Of a stretch of DNA of 64,000 bases, positions 36,901 to 49,000 are shown in pieces. A program made the translations under genes and the position numbers. Below the pieces are notes generated by a model. That model was given only the letters and a program-made list of their open reading frames with translations, was not told where the DNA came from and did no database searches. The stretch lies in the NCBI GenBank assembly GCA_936432065.2, contig OW386292.2, forward strand, positions 133,873,460 to 133,937,459, in the 5' to 3' direction. Each line of letters begins with the position of its first letter. Position 1 is the first letter of the stretch. The stretch comes from Rutpela maculata (Eukaryota > Arthropoda > Insecta > Coleoptera > Cerambycidae).

Positions 36901-39900
36901 GAGCCACCAATTTGAATTTATTAATTTTAACTTCAGATTCTTAATCAGCGATCTCAAGAACATAACTATCCTGTTTCAAAAATAAATTAATACTTCTTCA
37001 ATTATTGAATATTTAGATTTAGGGATGATTTTCACTCCTTGAGGGTGAGAGCAAATGTCCGGACCATATAGAAACTGAAGATGATACCTCTTTCTACAAT
37101 AATAACCCATAAAAAAATATCATTACATATGAAATTATTCCAAAATTATACATATTTTTTATCTCTAGGTACTGTACCATTTATTAAATATAATATATTA
37201 ATAAATAAATAACAGCCAAAACCTCTGATTAAAGAACTTATATCTAGATACATAATTGTACTGATTTATATGTTGCTGAGATAGCTACAGTCTAAGGCAC
37301 TTCTTCCCATAAGTTGTTGATGGCTAGTCGATCTATTCACGGCCGATTCGGGCACGATCGGTTCAGTTCGATTATCATAATCTCAGTTTGACACTTTTGA
37401 CAGTATCCCCCATTAATGTTAATAGGTGTTTTTCGGTCAAAATGTGGTGAAGAAGTCTTTTTATTTTAAGTTGTGATTTGCTTAATACCTAAATAATATT
37501 CTCTATTCATATTTACACAGTTTAGTGATAATATATTTAGTGCAAGGTGCTGTGCCATTTGCAGAAAGCAGTTTAGAAAAGAAGAAAATCGATCGTTCCA
37601 TAGTCGTAACATGATGAAGTTCAGTTTACAGTTATAAAGTGAATACCAATTAAATTTTAATATCCTTTCAATACATGGGCAGTTCTACGAAGCATATATT
37701 AGTGACTTACTGATAAAAAATTGGTCCAAGCTACAACCCGTGTTCAATATTCGCTTAGATGAGTCTTACCTCACCTTGTCATAATAAAAAACTTGAGCTA
37801 AACTACGACAAAAATAAAATGTTGGCTGTTTTTACTCCTAAAACTCAAGACCGCCACGCGTAACTCCATACAGATTGACACTTGTTTTGGCTGAAATTTT
37901 GTTACCAAAGAAATGGTTAGTGTCCATCTCTGCTATAATTATTACAAAATATCCAAAATTTGTTGGCAAGATACAACTTTCATGTTTTAAAGTAGGATTT
38001 AATATATAAACTATTAAAGTCGCGTAACTTGGTTAATACTCACGACCTTCGCAGCGCTCATTACTAATTAATAAGTTGAATGCTAGGACTACCAGCGACT
38101 CAGAAACACATCGAAATTTAGTTTTCCTTGTGAAATCATGTGAGATACAATAACCAAGTGCTGTTTCCCAAAACATTTTGAATTTTCAGTAATTTATATG
38201 GTAAGTCTAATTTATGGCCCTGTGCTCTCTTTCATGTCCTTCGCGTTGTGTATTTTAGCAATTATCAACTTATTAATATCCAAATACGTTTTTATTTTGA
38301 GGTATGCAGTACACTGTCTTCTCCTAACCTTACTTTAATAATAGCTTAGGGTGAATATAATTCTTAGTTATTTTTGTCTAGCGGCCCTCACGACCGTTAC
38401 ACTCATGACCGTCACATGGCACAAATTTGAGTGTGATGGTCTTGAGATTCTAGTGACGGTCATGAGAAATTTCATTGGCATTACTCTCCTTCCCTCTTGT
38501 AACTTTTGAATGGTTGAATGGATTTTTTTCAAATTTGGTGCAGTGATATGGGATGAAATTTCCAATTATATGATGTAAAACACCAACTTCTGACTTCCAG
38601 TTTCGAGGCAAATGACGTGAAAATCAAGTTTTTTAAATGGGACAACTTGTATATTTTTTCATATTTGGTTCTTACTAGCCAGAATACATATGATCTGACC
38701 CTCAAATGTTATTTTTATTTTCAAAAATTTGGCACAACTTCAGCCAGCAATTACACAACCGTTTTACGAATCTCACAACCATCTCATATCACTCACGACC
38801 GTCACGCGTAACTCACAGTACCTCATTCACAATGGTGTCATAAATATTATTTATCTCGTTATTGTCCTTTAAATTATGAACAAAACTGGTTATCGGTAAC
38901 AAAATTTAGACACAAAAAGGTAATTTGAGTCGATACAGTTAACTGAATTACGAAAGTATTAGGCTCAAATAAGAAAGAAACAGATACTTCCAGTTATATC
39001 ACTTTTTATTTTATTCATGGGTATTATTACGACCAAAATTTTCTCTAATATCTTGTAGGACATATTTTTCACTTCAAAGAATCAACTTTTTCATAATCCA
39101 TTTAGCATATTTATATTAATACACAGCACAAATATAAATGTGACGGTCGTGTGTATTGTTATACGTTTCTCTAAGGAAAAATAGCTGTAATATTTTAGTC
39201 ACGCAAAAAAAGCTGGTGCCACAAGACATACTTGAAAAGTAGACACTTTAACCACTTCAAAAATGTATGCTATCAATAGATTCCTGACATTTTATTTTTT
39301 AACATTGTCAATGTGAAATCGACCATGCCTTGTAGAACTGCCCACATATTTATCTTACTGTAATATCGTATGCCTACATCACGTATAAAGAGTCGGTAAT
39401 GCAGGAATTGCAATAATTCATTTTAATGAAAATATTTACCATTCTACACATTTTCTACACACACAACGCCACTGTTGCCTATGGGATGTGATGTTCATCT
39501 ATCCATTTTAATGGACATATAATGTGACTATGTTAAAAGCAAACGAGGTATATAGTGAAAAGATAGCCTGTTATGTATCTAGATATAAGTTCTTTAATCC
39601 GAGGCCAAAACACCTTATGGGGAAGCTCCTAAAGAAAAATGTTAAAAAAAGGGTTTTTGTAGCCCATCCATGGAAAAGTGTTGAAACCATCTTTTTTACT
39701 AATTTTGAGGTACTGAATACGAATGTGTCATCCGAATTGGCTAAAAACATCGGGAAGACAGTAAAAAACAACCCTTATTTGAGGGTGGCATTGAAATTGA
39801 TATTAGAACTTGCAACAAAAAGTTATTCTTTAGTGCAAGAAATTCTTTCAAAATACTCAGTTTCCTTAGGTAAGTAGAGAAAGAAGCGAAAATTCTAAAT

Positions 39901-42900
39901 TAACCCTCCCCTCCCCCTCGTTTCCCTCACCCTTCACCACCCATAAGAACGGTGTAAGCTACAATATCTAATATATGGTTATTTAATTATTCATTTAAAA
40001 AAAAACAAAAGTCTTCATTAAATGGTTATTATCAGGTTATAATGGTATTACCTCTGAATACTCTTACACCCATCCCCACCAATTAAGGTGGTGGAGTTTA
40101 TCTTTTTAGAGTTTCTATTGGTTTTAATTGCAAAAGATATCCCTAATCACCCAGTTTGATGTTTTTTTATCATAATAAGGTGATTTAGTCAATTCAAATG
40201 AATATTTTTCACCCCTGAATATTTCTCACACTTTTGGGGTGTACGGTGTGCATATCACTATCAGAGAATATGACTTGTTTTTTATATTAAAAAATTCTTT
40301 AATTATTTAAATGACTTGGCAAAGGGTTGAAGGGGTGAATTTGGTTTTCTTACTTCTTTTTCTACTTAGTTATCCAAACAGTATTTTAAGAGAATTTCCT
40401 GCAAAAGAATAACCTCTTGTAGTTCTAATTCTAGTGGTAAGTTCTAATATCAATTCTAATGTCACCCCCAATAGGGTTGTTTTCAGCACTCCAAAATTAG
40501 TAAAAAAGATGGCTTCCACACTTAACCACGGATAGACCAAAAAAGTCCTTTTTTTAACATTGTTCTTTGCACGCCAATGGATCTTCTGTCAAGGCTTTAT
40601 GCTTCTAGTCAGTGGCGTAACTAGGGGGGCTAGGGGCAGGGGAACAGCCCAAAAAATCAATTTTTATAAAAAGTTGGGGAATGTGAAAATGTGTTATTTC
40701 AGTAGGCGCTCGATTTTTTTAAATTTTTGTCATTTTCCACCTCCCCGCGCATTCAAATTTTTTTTTTCTCTTTTTCCGCCCCCTCGCCCCTCAACTTTTG
40801 TCCTATTTTGTGCTCCCTGCTTATCAATTGGGGAATTTAAGTTATTGCTATGAACCCTATAAAAATCCGTATTCCATTTTTATTTGAAACTTTTTTATAC
40901 TGCCTTTTAAACGGACTGCCCCCTCAGCCCCAAAAAGCTGGGTACGCCACTGCTTCTAGTACATGTGTATTAACATGATGAGTGTCTGTTTGGGGAAGTA
41001 TTGAAAACAGCTTGTATCAGTTAATAAATTCATTAATTTATTTTGGACAGTTCAGCGCTGCTAGCTTATGTAGCAAACTCTCATACTATTATACATAGTC
41101 CAGACGACAGAACATTTTATAGTGAAAGCTACAAAAATTTGCAAACTGAATTTTTTTTTTTTAATGAGTTCGTGAAAATGTATAGACTAATATCCTGAAA
41201 AGTTTGCATTTCGCTAGGATGTAGGACATAAAAAAAAAGTGAAAAAAAAATTTTACCCATTTTTTCAAAATTTTGAAATTAAGTCAGGGTAGGAAAAAAT
41301 AAAAAATACAGGTTAATAGATCGCATGTTTCTGAAAAAAAAATGTCATAATAAAATTTATCGCTAAAGCCTCGGTATTCCTGGAAAAAAATAGTGAAATA
41401 ACTTTGTCACTCTGCACGGCCAAGCGCATAGTTAAATGAGGCGCTCGCGCGCAAACCCCGATAAATCCACAAAAAGTCAATTTTGAGTTTGTAATAGTTT
41501 CATGTATGTTAGACTAAACTCTACAAGCCTATATAACCTTTGGTAACCAAAACGCGATAAATCCCATATAAATCTAATGTTAAAGTTGACCCGATAAATC
41601 CACAAAAAGTCAATTTTGAGTTTGTAATAGTTTCATGTATGTTAGACTAAACTCTACAAGCCTATAAGTAATCTTTGGTAACCAAAACGCGATAAATCCC
41701 ATATAAATCTAATGTTAAAGTTGACCGTTTCGAACAAAACCAGATAAATCCAATATAGTTTTTTGTAATCTCCCACAACTTTGTGTGTGTGGATTTATCG
41801 GGGTTTGCACGCGAGCGCCTCAAATGCACACTATAGAACCTCTAAAAATTATTAGCAGTTTTAACGAGTAAAATGAAGCTTTTTTTCTCTTTCCGATTAC
41901 ACATTTTTAACATTTTTCTTAGTGAATAGGAGAATAAATAGTGAATAGAATCGCTCGCATGAATTTTTACGTGCCTTTACTGTATTGTATTTATTACAGG
42001 TACACCTATCCACATTTCAGCTATATGCAATGGATTCCTATATATGTGTGTTAATGTATTGGAAAAGTTCCGGAATTTATATTCAACACAATCAAAGATA
42101 TTTTCATAGTTATAAGGATAAGTTTGTGAAAATCGCAATTTCTTATCATGACCTGATTGATTTTATTTTCGAAAAAATACATACAAGTAAATGAATTTGT
42201 GTTTGAACATTCGAAAAGTATAAATTTTTTCCGAAATAGTGATATTTTATTTTTTCCAATGGGTCAAGTTCTCGACAAGTTACAGCCTCCAATATATATT
42301 TATCAAGGAAATTAAAATGATTTGAGACGTACTTTTTTGTGAATTCACGTTACTACAACTTAATAAACCATAATAATCATGAAGTATACATACATTTTAA
42401 CAGTTCCAATGAAGATAGAATTATTTTGAAGGGCTTTTATTTTTTTCTATGTTTTTTATTGCGGCAATTGAGTTCGTGCGTGATAATATATATAAGTATA
42501 TTTTTCCCATCAATCCTTAGCTTGTATTGTTTAAAACAAAAAAAAACATCAGAAAGCTACAATTTCCATTTTTTAAATGAACCAACACTCATATAGATTG
42601 AACAAATTTGTAATGAAGCATTCTTTAAATTCCTGCTCCATTACTAAGATTCCGGATTTACACACAACACCAATGTGCACACGGCCCGCAAACCTGCCCA
42701 TCTCCCGTCTAGAGGCATGGATTTGCACACGACACTAAACTATACGCAGTTCTACGTCACCAGTAAGCGAGGATTCTCGGATATAAAAGCCGGCCACAAA
42801 TCAACATAATTCAGAGTGGATAATTCTGCCAATCTGTCTACAGCGTGCTGAGCTGGACATATTGCAGTTTTGTGCATCTCCCGACGCAAACACGACGGAA

Positions 42901-43018
42901 CGAATGCAATCTGACCCTGGGAATCCTACAGCGTGTTGAACTGGGACCCCTCGAGTCGTTAGTCATTCCCCGGCGCCGTTTCGCCGCCAAAGCCAGAGAC
43001 GTCGCATCGCAACCGTTA

Positions 43019-43053
<35 letters not shown>

Positions 43054-46000
43054 ATAATAGAAAATGTTGTCCTAAGAACCGTAAAAGATACGGACATATA
43101 ACCTGTACCTGCATGTTATGTAACACTGCTACACATTACCTGTTTGGAAAAGTAAATACATTGTTTATATCTTTATTGGGCTGTCTTATTAACTAATCTG
43201 GACCCTGATTAATCTCCGAACCAGCTACCCGAGAAGAAACCGTTACATAATTTGGCGCCCGAGCAGATTTCAAGAAACCGTTACAAATTCTGATTTAGTG
43301 ACATGTAATTCAGTGCATCGGTGTCAAGAGCGGGCATGCATGGATCTCGTTCTGAGTTATAAACGTTACACTTGACTATTTTTTTCCGGGAAAACCCGTG
43401 GCTTTAGCGATAAATTTAGTTAGGACATTTTTTGTTCATAAATATGTGATCTATCCATCTGTATTTTTTTTTCCTAGCTTGACTTAATTTCCAAATTTTG
43501 AAAAAATGGACGAAAGAAAATTTTTTTTTCACTTTTTTTTTGTTCTGCACCCGAGTGAAATGTAATCTTTTCAGGATATTATTCTATCAATTTCACTCAT
43601 TAAAAAAAAAATTATAGTTTGCAAATTTTTGTAGGTACCTAAATACCTTCTTCGACTGGACTAACACTGTCTAATGCTTTGTTAATACTGAGTGTTTTGA
43701 TGTTTGGATGTTTGATATAATGTCTGTGGGTGTGTGGTTTAGCATTTTTCGCTGATAGTTGGGAATACTGGGACCAATAGTTTCAAAGATTAGTCTTTAA
43801 ATTCTTTTATTATTAATATTAAAAACTAAATTAATGTTTTCGTTTTCAGTTGTGCGACATGTTCCTATGTATGCAAAATGAGAACGGCACTTGTTCAGCA
43901 CATGCGAAGGCACAGCAGGATAGTTTACAAATGCTCTCACTGTGACTACCAAGCGAACGTTCGTATGTACTTGAAGAGACACGTCAGAGATGTTCACCGA
44001 GCTGAAGAACTTGAAATTCTTAAGTGCGCCAACTGCTCTTTCCAAGTGAGCCTCTCCTGTCATTTCTTTATATATACAAGAGTATGATGAAATTAGTAAA
44101 TACACATATATCTGATCACCGAGAAATATCCCAACTGACATATTTACCCAAGTAACACAAGTGGAACTCTTATTATGAATAGTATATTATGGCAACTTTT
44201 AGAGCTAATTGGTTACATTGTAGCTTTATTTAACACTAAATTGTTTATAAAGCAATTTGGTGGAATAAGGTTGCTGGTAATATGCTTCCACAGCAAAAAT
44301 AAAAAGCTGTACTTTATGAAAGCATCTTATACATTTTCTTTTTAATTTCATAGAAAGCTTAGTAAGATCTTTTCAAATTGTATTTGAATTAAAAAGTAAA
44401 CAATTGATTGTTTGTCAAGTCAGTGCCGGATTAATGATAGGTCACTTGGGGCCCCCACATTTGAAGAGCAATAGTAGATTCACGAGTTATTATTTTTGAA
44501 AAGTTAACAATTCTGCGGATTTCCCCCTCTGGCATAAAGTTTTCATGGCCAGTGGGAGAGCATCATTTTCACTGCCTATGAGGTTCGCTCTCGATATTTA
44601 CACTTGGTATTTTTTTGCACACAAGTGACAGATTGAAGACACGCTCAGTTTTCGGAGCAGCCGTTGACGAGAGCAAACGTATCAAAATGAAGCCAAATTG
44701 CAGTAAAGATGATCGCATTGTCGCATCGTCACAAAAAGTGAAAAGAAGTTATGCAAGTGGTGCTGAATAGAGGAGAAATGCCAAAAAGCAAAGAAAATTA
44801 GACACTGTTCTTTTAAATACCAATCGATTAGATACTTTTTCACTCCATCCACGTATTCCGTCATTTAAAAAAAGAGAATTGAAAGTGAAACTCAAATAAT
44901 TTATTATTTTCTTTTCTTCAGTATTAAGGGGAAACTAAATTTGTCCCCCACCTGATTACTGCCACAGGGTCCCATCAACCTTAAATCCGGCCCTGTATCA
45001 AGTATGCATGTGATTTCATCATTGAACCATTGGGCATTTTGTTATCGTATCTTTTCAATTGGGTGTTTTTCCATCCATCTTAAAAATAGCCACTATTTAA
45101 AAAAAAAAGACCACAACATTTTTGATGGGGCAGGTTAGTTCCAAACGGTATTTGAAATTTGACCAAAAATAGAGCCAACCCAAGGAACAATTTAAAAGTC
45201 ATTTGGACTTGAGGAGGTTTTAAGAAAGGTTTGTCAGGGTTAGGAAATATTCATGTGCTTTATTGATGTTGTAGTTAAGGCCTTTTAGGCTTCAAGTATA
45301 CTTGCTCTTAATAGTAAGTTTTAAAGCATTCTGTAAGACCTAATTATAAAGCTAATTTGCTTCTAGGATAATATGTATTTGTAATGGATTTATCATAACC
45401 TACATAAAATTCTCCATAAAGCTAATTAGTTTTATGAACGTCTTAAATTCCATTTAGATTTAAAGAGGCTTTAAATTATTCTTTATGGTTTTAACATATT
45501 TGCAATAAATGCATTTTAAATTCTTTTTAAAACTAGACATTTTCAATGCCTATTAGTACTTATTAAAGGCCATTACAAAACTAGACTCTTAAAACATCCT
45601 TGATAAATGTTGTGATGAAACCGTTATGAAGAAAAAAAGGCCTCTATAAATCTAAAAGGCAAATTTTAATTGCATAAAACACTTTCCAAAACCTCAATAA
45701 AACATTTATTATAAAAATAATAAACAATATGTCTGCCTGAAGTGTCATTGATGCATGTGTGTGTGTGTTAATTAAAAGCATTTCACGACTTACTGATGTG
45801 TAATTAAGTCTTTTTTGGAAAGGTGGAAGAAAATAAAAAATAGTGGCCATTTAAAAGGACTGTTAAAACACACACACATACAAATTATTTTGAGGTTTTT
45901 GTGTCAAATGTCAACGTCCCAAACGTTTTATTACAGCTTTTATCAAGTCCATGTGATCTTCGCCAAGTGCATTTGCATTTTTGTAAGGAAGGGATTATTT

Positions 46001-49000
46001 GTGATAGTATACAAAAAGACTAAAAGGGCTTCATTTAGAGTAAATGTTCTAGGTCATTACCATTATTATAAAACCGCTGCCCAAGGAATCACTACTTCCA
46101 CATCCAGATTCTCTATCCAAGTCACTCACAACGAAAAAACTTTGTGTGTAAAAATAATTGTTTATGGAACTTTAATAACATAATATTTGAAATCCTCTAC
46201 CCCAAAAACCCATAAAACGATACCCCACATCGGTAGTGGGGTGGGGGTGGTGATTGGGGGGTGGATAAAGTAAAAAAATATTTTGAGGTTTCTGGTTCCT
46301 GTACATACACTAAATCGTATTTCTTTTTCATCCCCTTTAATAAGGAGGTGGGGGTGGTAATGGGGGTGGCTAATGCCAAAAATTTTTTTGAGACCTTAGC
46401 TTCTCTTGTATATACTAAATACCAATTTCATGGACTCTTACCTGCTTGATTTACCCATTTACCCCAAATTTACCCCAATTTACCCCCCAACCCTTCGACG
46501 GAACAAGATGAAAATATAATCTAGTTCTAGATCTTGTTAAAGTACATATGTGTACCAAATTTCAAGTCAATATCTTAAACGGTTCCAGAGTAAACGTGCG
46601 CACAAAAAAAAGTAACAGACAGACCGACAGACAGAAATTTTTTTTTCGCTCAAACTTAAAATCTCGACGTTTCATGACATTTTAAGCCTATTTGGACAAT
46701 AAAAATTTTTTAAAATTTTTTTGTCGTTACTATACTTCCACTGGACGTGGAAGTAATATATAGTTCAATGAGAGGACCAGTGTTGCCAGATCAAAATTTT
46801 AAAAGTTATCAGACGACGCTTTAAAAAGTTACTAAATCTTACTAAAATTTCACTAGATTTGAAATTAAAGCTCTCATCTTTAATTTTCAAAAGTTGCAGT
46901 GTCTGTAGGACACGTAATTTTCTTGAGCTCTCTGAGCACAGCATAGCTTTGAGCGTCCTCTATCTGATTATTTCGTTGCCAGACTTCGTACTCTATATTG
47001 TATTAAATGGTTTGTAACTAGAAAGTACTGTTTGTCTACGAGACGCTAGAGGGCAACGAGCCCAGGCTATTCGATTGTAGCGATTCACGGTCAATAAACT
47101 ATATGGTTACCTCAATTAGCAGCTTTTAGACGAGAGAGACGCGCGGAGCGGGGAAGGATCTACAGCCTACATCAGCTGTAGACACTACAGGCATCTTTGT
47201 CTGTGTCTTTTGCACGGAAATCAGATATGTCTGTCTCTTTCATCCGATTCCCCGCTCTGCGCGTCTCTCTCGTCAAAGAGCTGCTGATCGAGGTAACCGT
47301 AGAGTTTACTGACCGTGGTAGCGATTAACGTGAACAGTTCTGTATTAAATGGATCGCAACTCGAATTTAATGTTTGTCTACCTACCAGTAGAGGGCAATA
47401 AATTGGATGATTGAAAAATCATTAAAAATGGGCATTTTTATAAAAGTTTTCACTAAATCACTAGATTTTAAAAAAATCACCAGATCTAGTGAAATTTCAC
47501 TGTACCTGGCAACACTGGAGAGGACTGTAAAATGACAATTAGGTTTTTAGTTGGCCGGCCATGTTTTTCTTGTTATATAAAAATATTCAAGGTCAATCTC
47601 ACAATTATAATTATCAATAATTATCACTTTTTAGTTAGCAAATTATGGAAGAATTACAAGAAACGACTGAAAATTACCGTGGGAACCGAGAAGCAGCCCA
47701 CTTTTTTAAATTTGCTGATTACGTGTGTCTATGCAAATTTTGTATGGATATTAAAATCATTATTATTTCTGAGAGGCTCTTGTTTTTTGGGCCTCTCTTA
47801 TATAGTTTTAACGATAAACTGCCGTTGGTTTTAATTTTTTTGTCATACCTGATGGCTTTTTATTACCTTTTAAATCGGCCTTAGAGAAGTTATAGTGCTC
47901 TACGCTTTATACATTTCAAATTCCATTTTATCTTCAATAAGTCTGACGGTGTGTTTGCTTAAATCAGTTTAGAAAAAATAAATGCAATAATAAAATTATT
48001 TGGATTCCTTCGTGGACATTCTTATAGCTTCTCAGTTCTAATATGGTTTTAAAAACCAGTTTTAAGGTAGCCCTCTAGGTGTTTTCTAGAAATGCAGGAA
48101 GCTAATAGAAAAGCTTCTGACAGCTTTAAAATAGGTGTTAAGAAAGGTTTTAAAACGGCCCGAACAAGGTTTTCAAGAGCAGCACTATGCCTCACTAAGG
48201 AGTTTTATGATGGAATTTAAAAAGGCCTTAACAAGCTTCATAAGGGTGGGCCCTTTTAGTCTACAAGTCGCTTTATGATGATATTAAGGATATTGTTACA
48301 GCAAAATAGATTTTTCAAGGCATTTTATAAATAGTTTTATAGCACCCTTGTATACATTTAAGAAACTAAAATTGTTCCTTGGGAAGCTTCGTTAACACCG
48401 GTTAGGCTGTATAAAGAACTTATGTCAGTTCTAGAGAGAAGGTTACATAAGTTTTGTTCTGAGAAGTGTCTCTTTTTGATACAATGATACTTTTACACTT
48501 ACATTAAAGTGATCCTCACAACTCCATAAAGACGTTTTCTCGGTTAAATTGGCGTTTTTCTTAGTGTTGCATTTCATAGCAATGCACCACTGTAACTTGA
48601 ATATCTTGGAACACTAAAAAATATTTAATCGGCAGTTTTTATCGTTGTATTTTTACATTTACGCACAGTGCAATTTTTGTAACTCATAATGTTGTTCACT
48701 AACTCACTAACCAAATAATAACACAATAACAACACGAACAAGAACTTGGTAAACTCACTGAGACCTTGTAAACAGTAAACTGGCATTTGACAAATCATAA
48801 CCACAGCCCTATTACATACTGGAGTGAGCTCGAACAATAGGAAACTATTGTTTTCTTCCGCAGAAACTTTAGAAAGAGAAGCACTGCTAATATAGCTTCT
48901 CTCTTTATTGTTTCTGCCAATATAAGACTAACAAAGAATAATGTATAATGCCCTGTTATTTATTTTTAAAATTAGAGAGCCGAAATATTTGAGCTCAAAA

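Larger units (their letters stand above)
41098..43661 (+). mobile_element. Palindromic element X, copy 2 (carries LTR and MITE insertions)
   Basis: Tips GTCCAGACGACAG and the complement of GTCCAGTCGAAG, with TA at 41096-41097 and 43662-43663. Arms about 41100-41430 and 43375-43660 are inverted. Reverse complement of copy 1 (27900-32266). Interrupted by a MITE (41438-41821) and a near-solo LTR (42609-43285). TA target suggests the Tc1/mariner class or similar. Confidence 0.7.
45179..48383. mobile_element. 'CCCAAGGAACAATT'-ended repeat with nested insertions
   Basis: CCCAAGGAACAATT at 45179-45192 and its complement at 48370-48383 form the ends. Arms 45179-45705 and 48040-48383 match 640-1150 (inverted) and 1250-1472 (direct). 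The interior holds an 'ACTTCCAC' repeat (46068-46757) and a hAT element (46778-47517). No transposase was recognised. Confidence 0.62.

Noticed and set aside
43021..43051. CRISPR-like or regulatory repeat
   Set aside because: Plain (CT)n microsatellite; no spaced repeats and a eukaryotic context.
47532..47884. Two overlapping hydrophobic frames after the hAT element
   Set aside because: No motif, no splice context, and they lie inside the 45179-48383 repeat.
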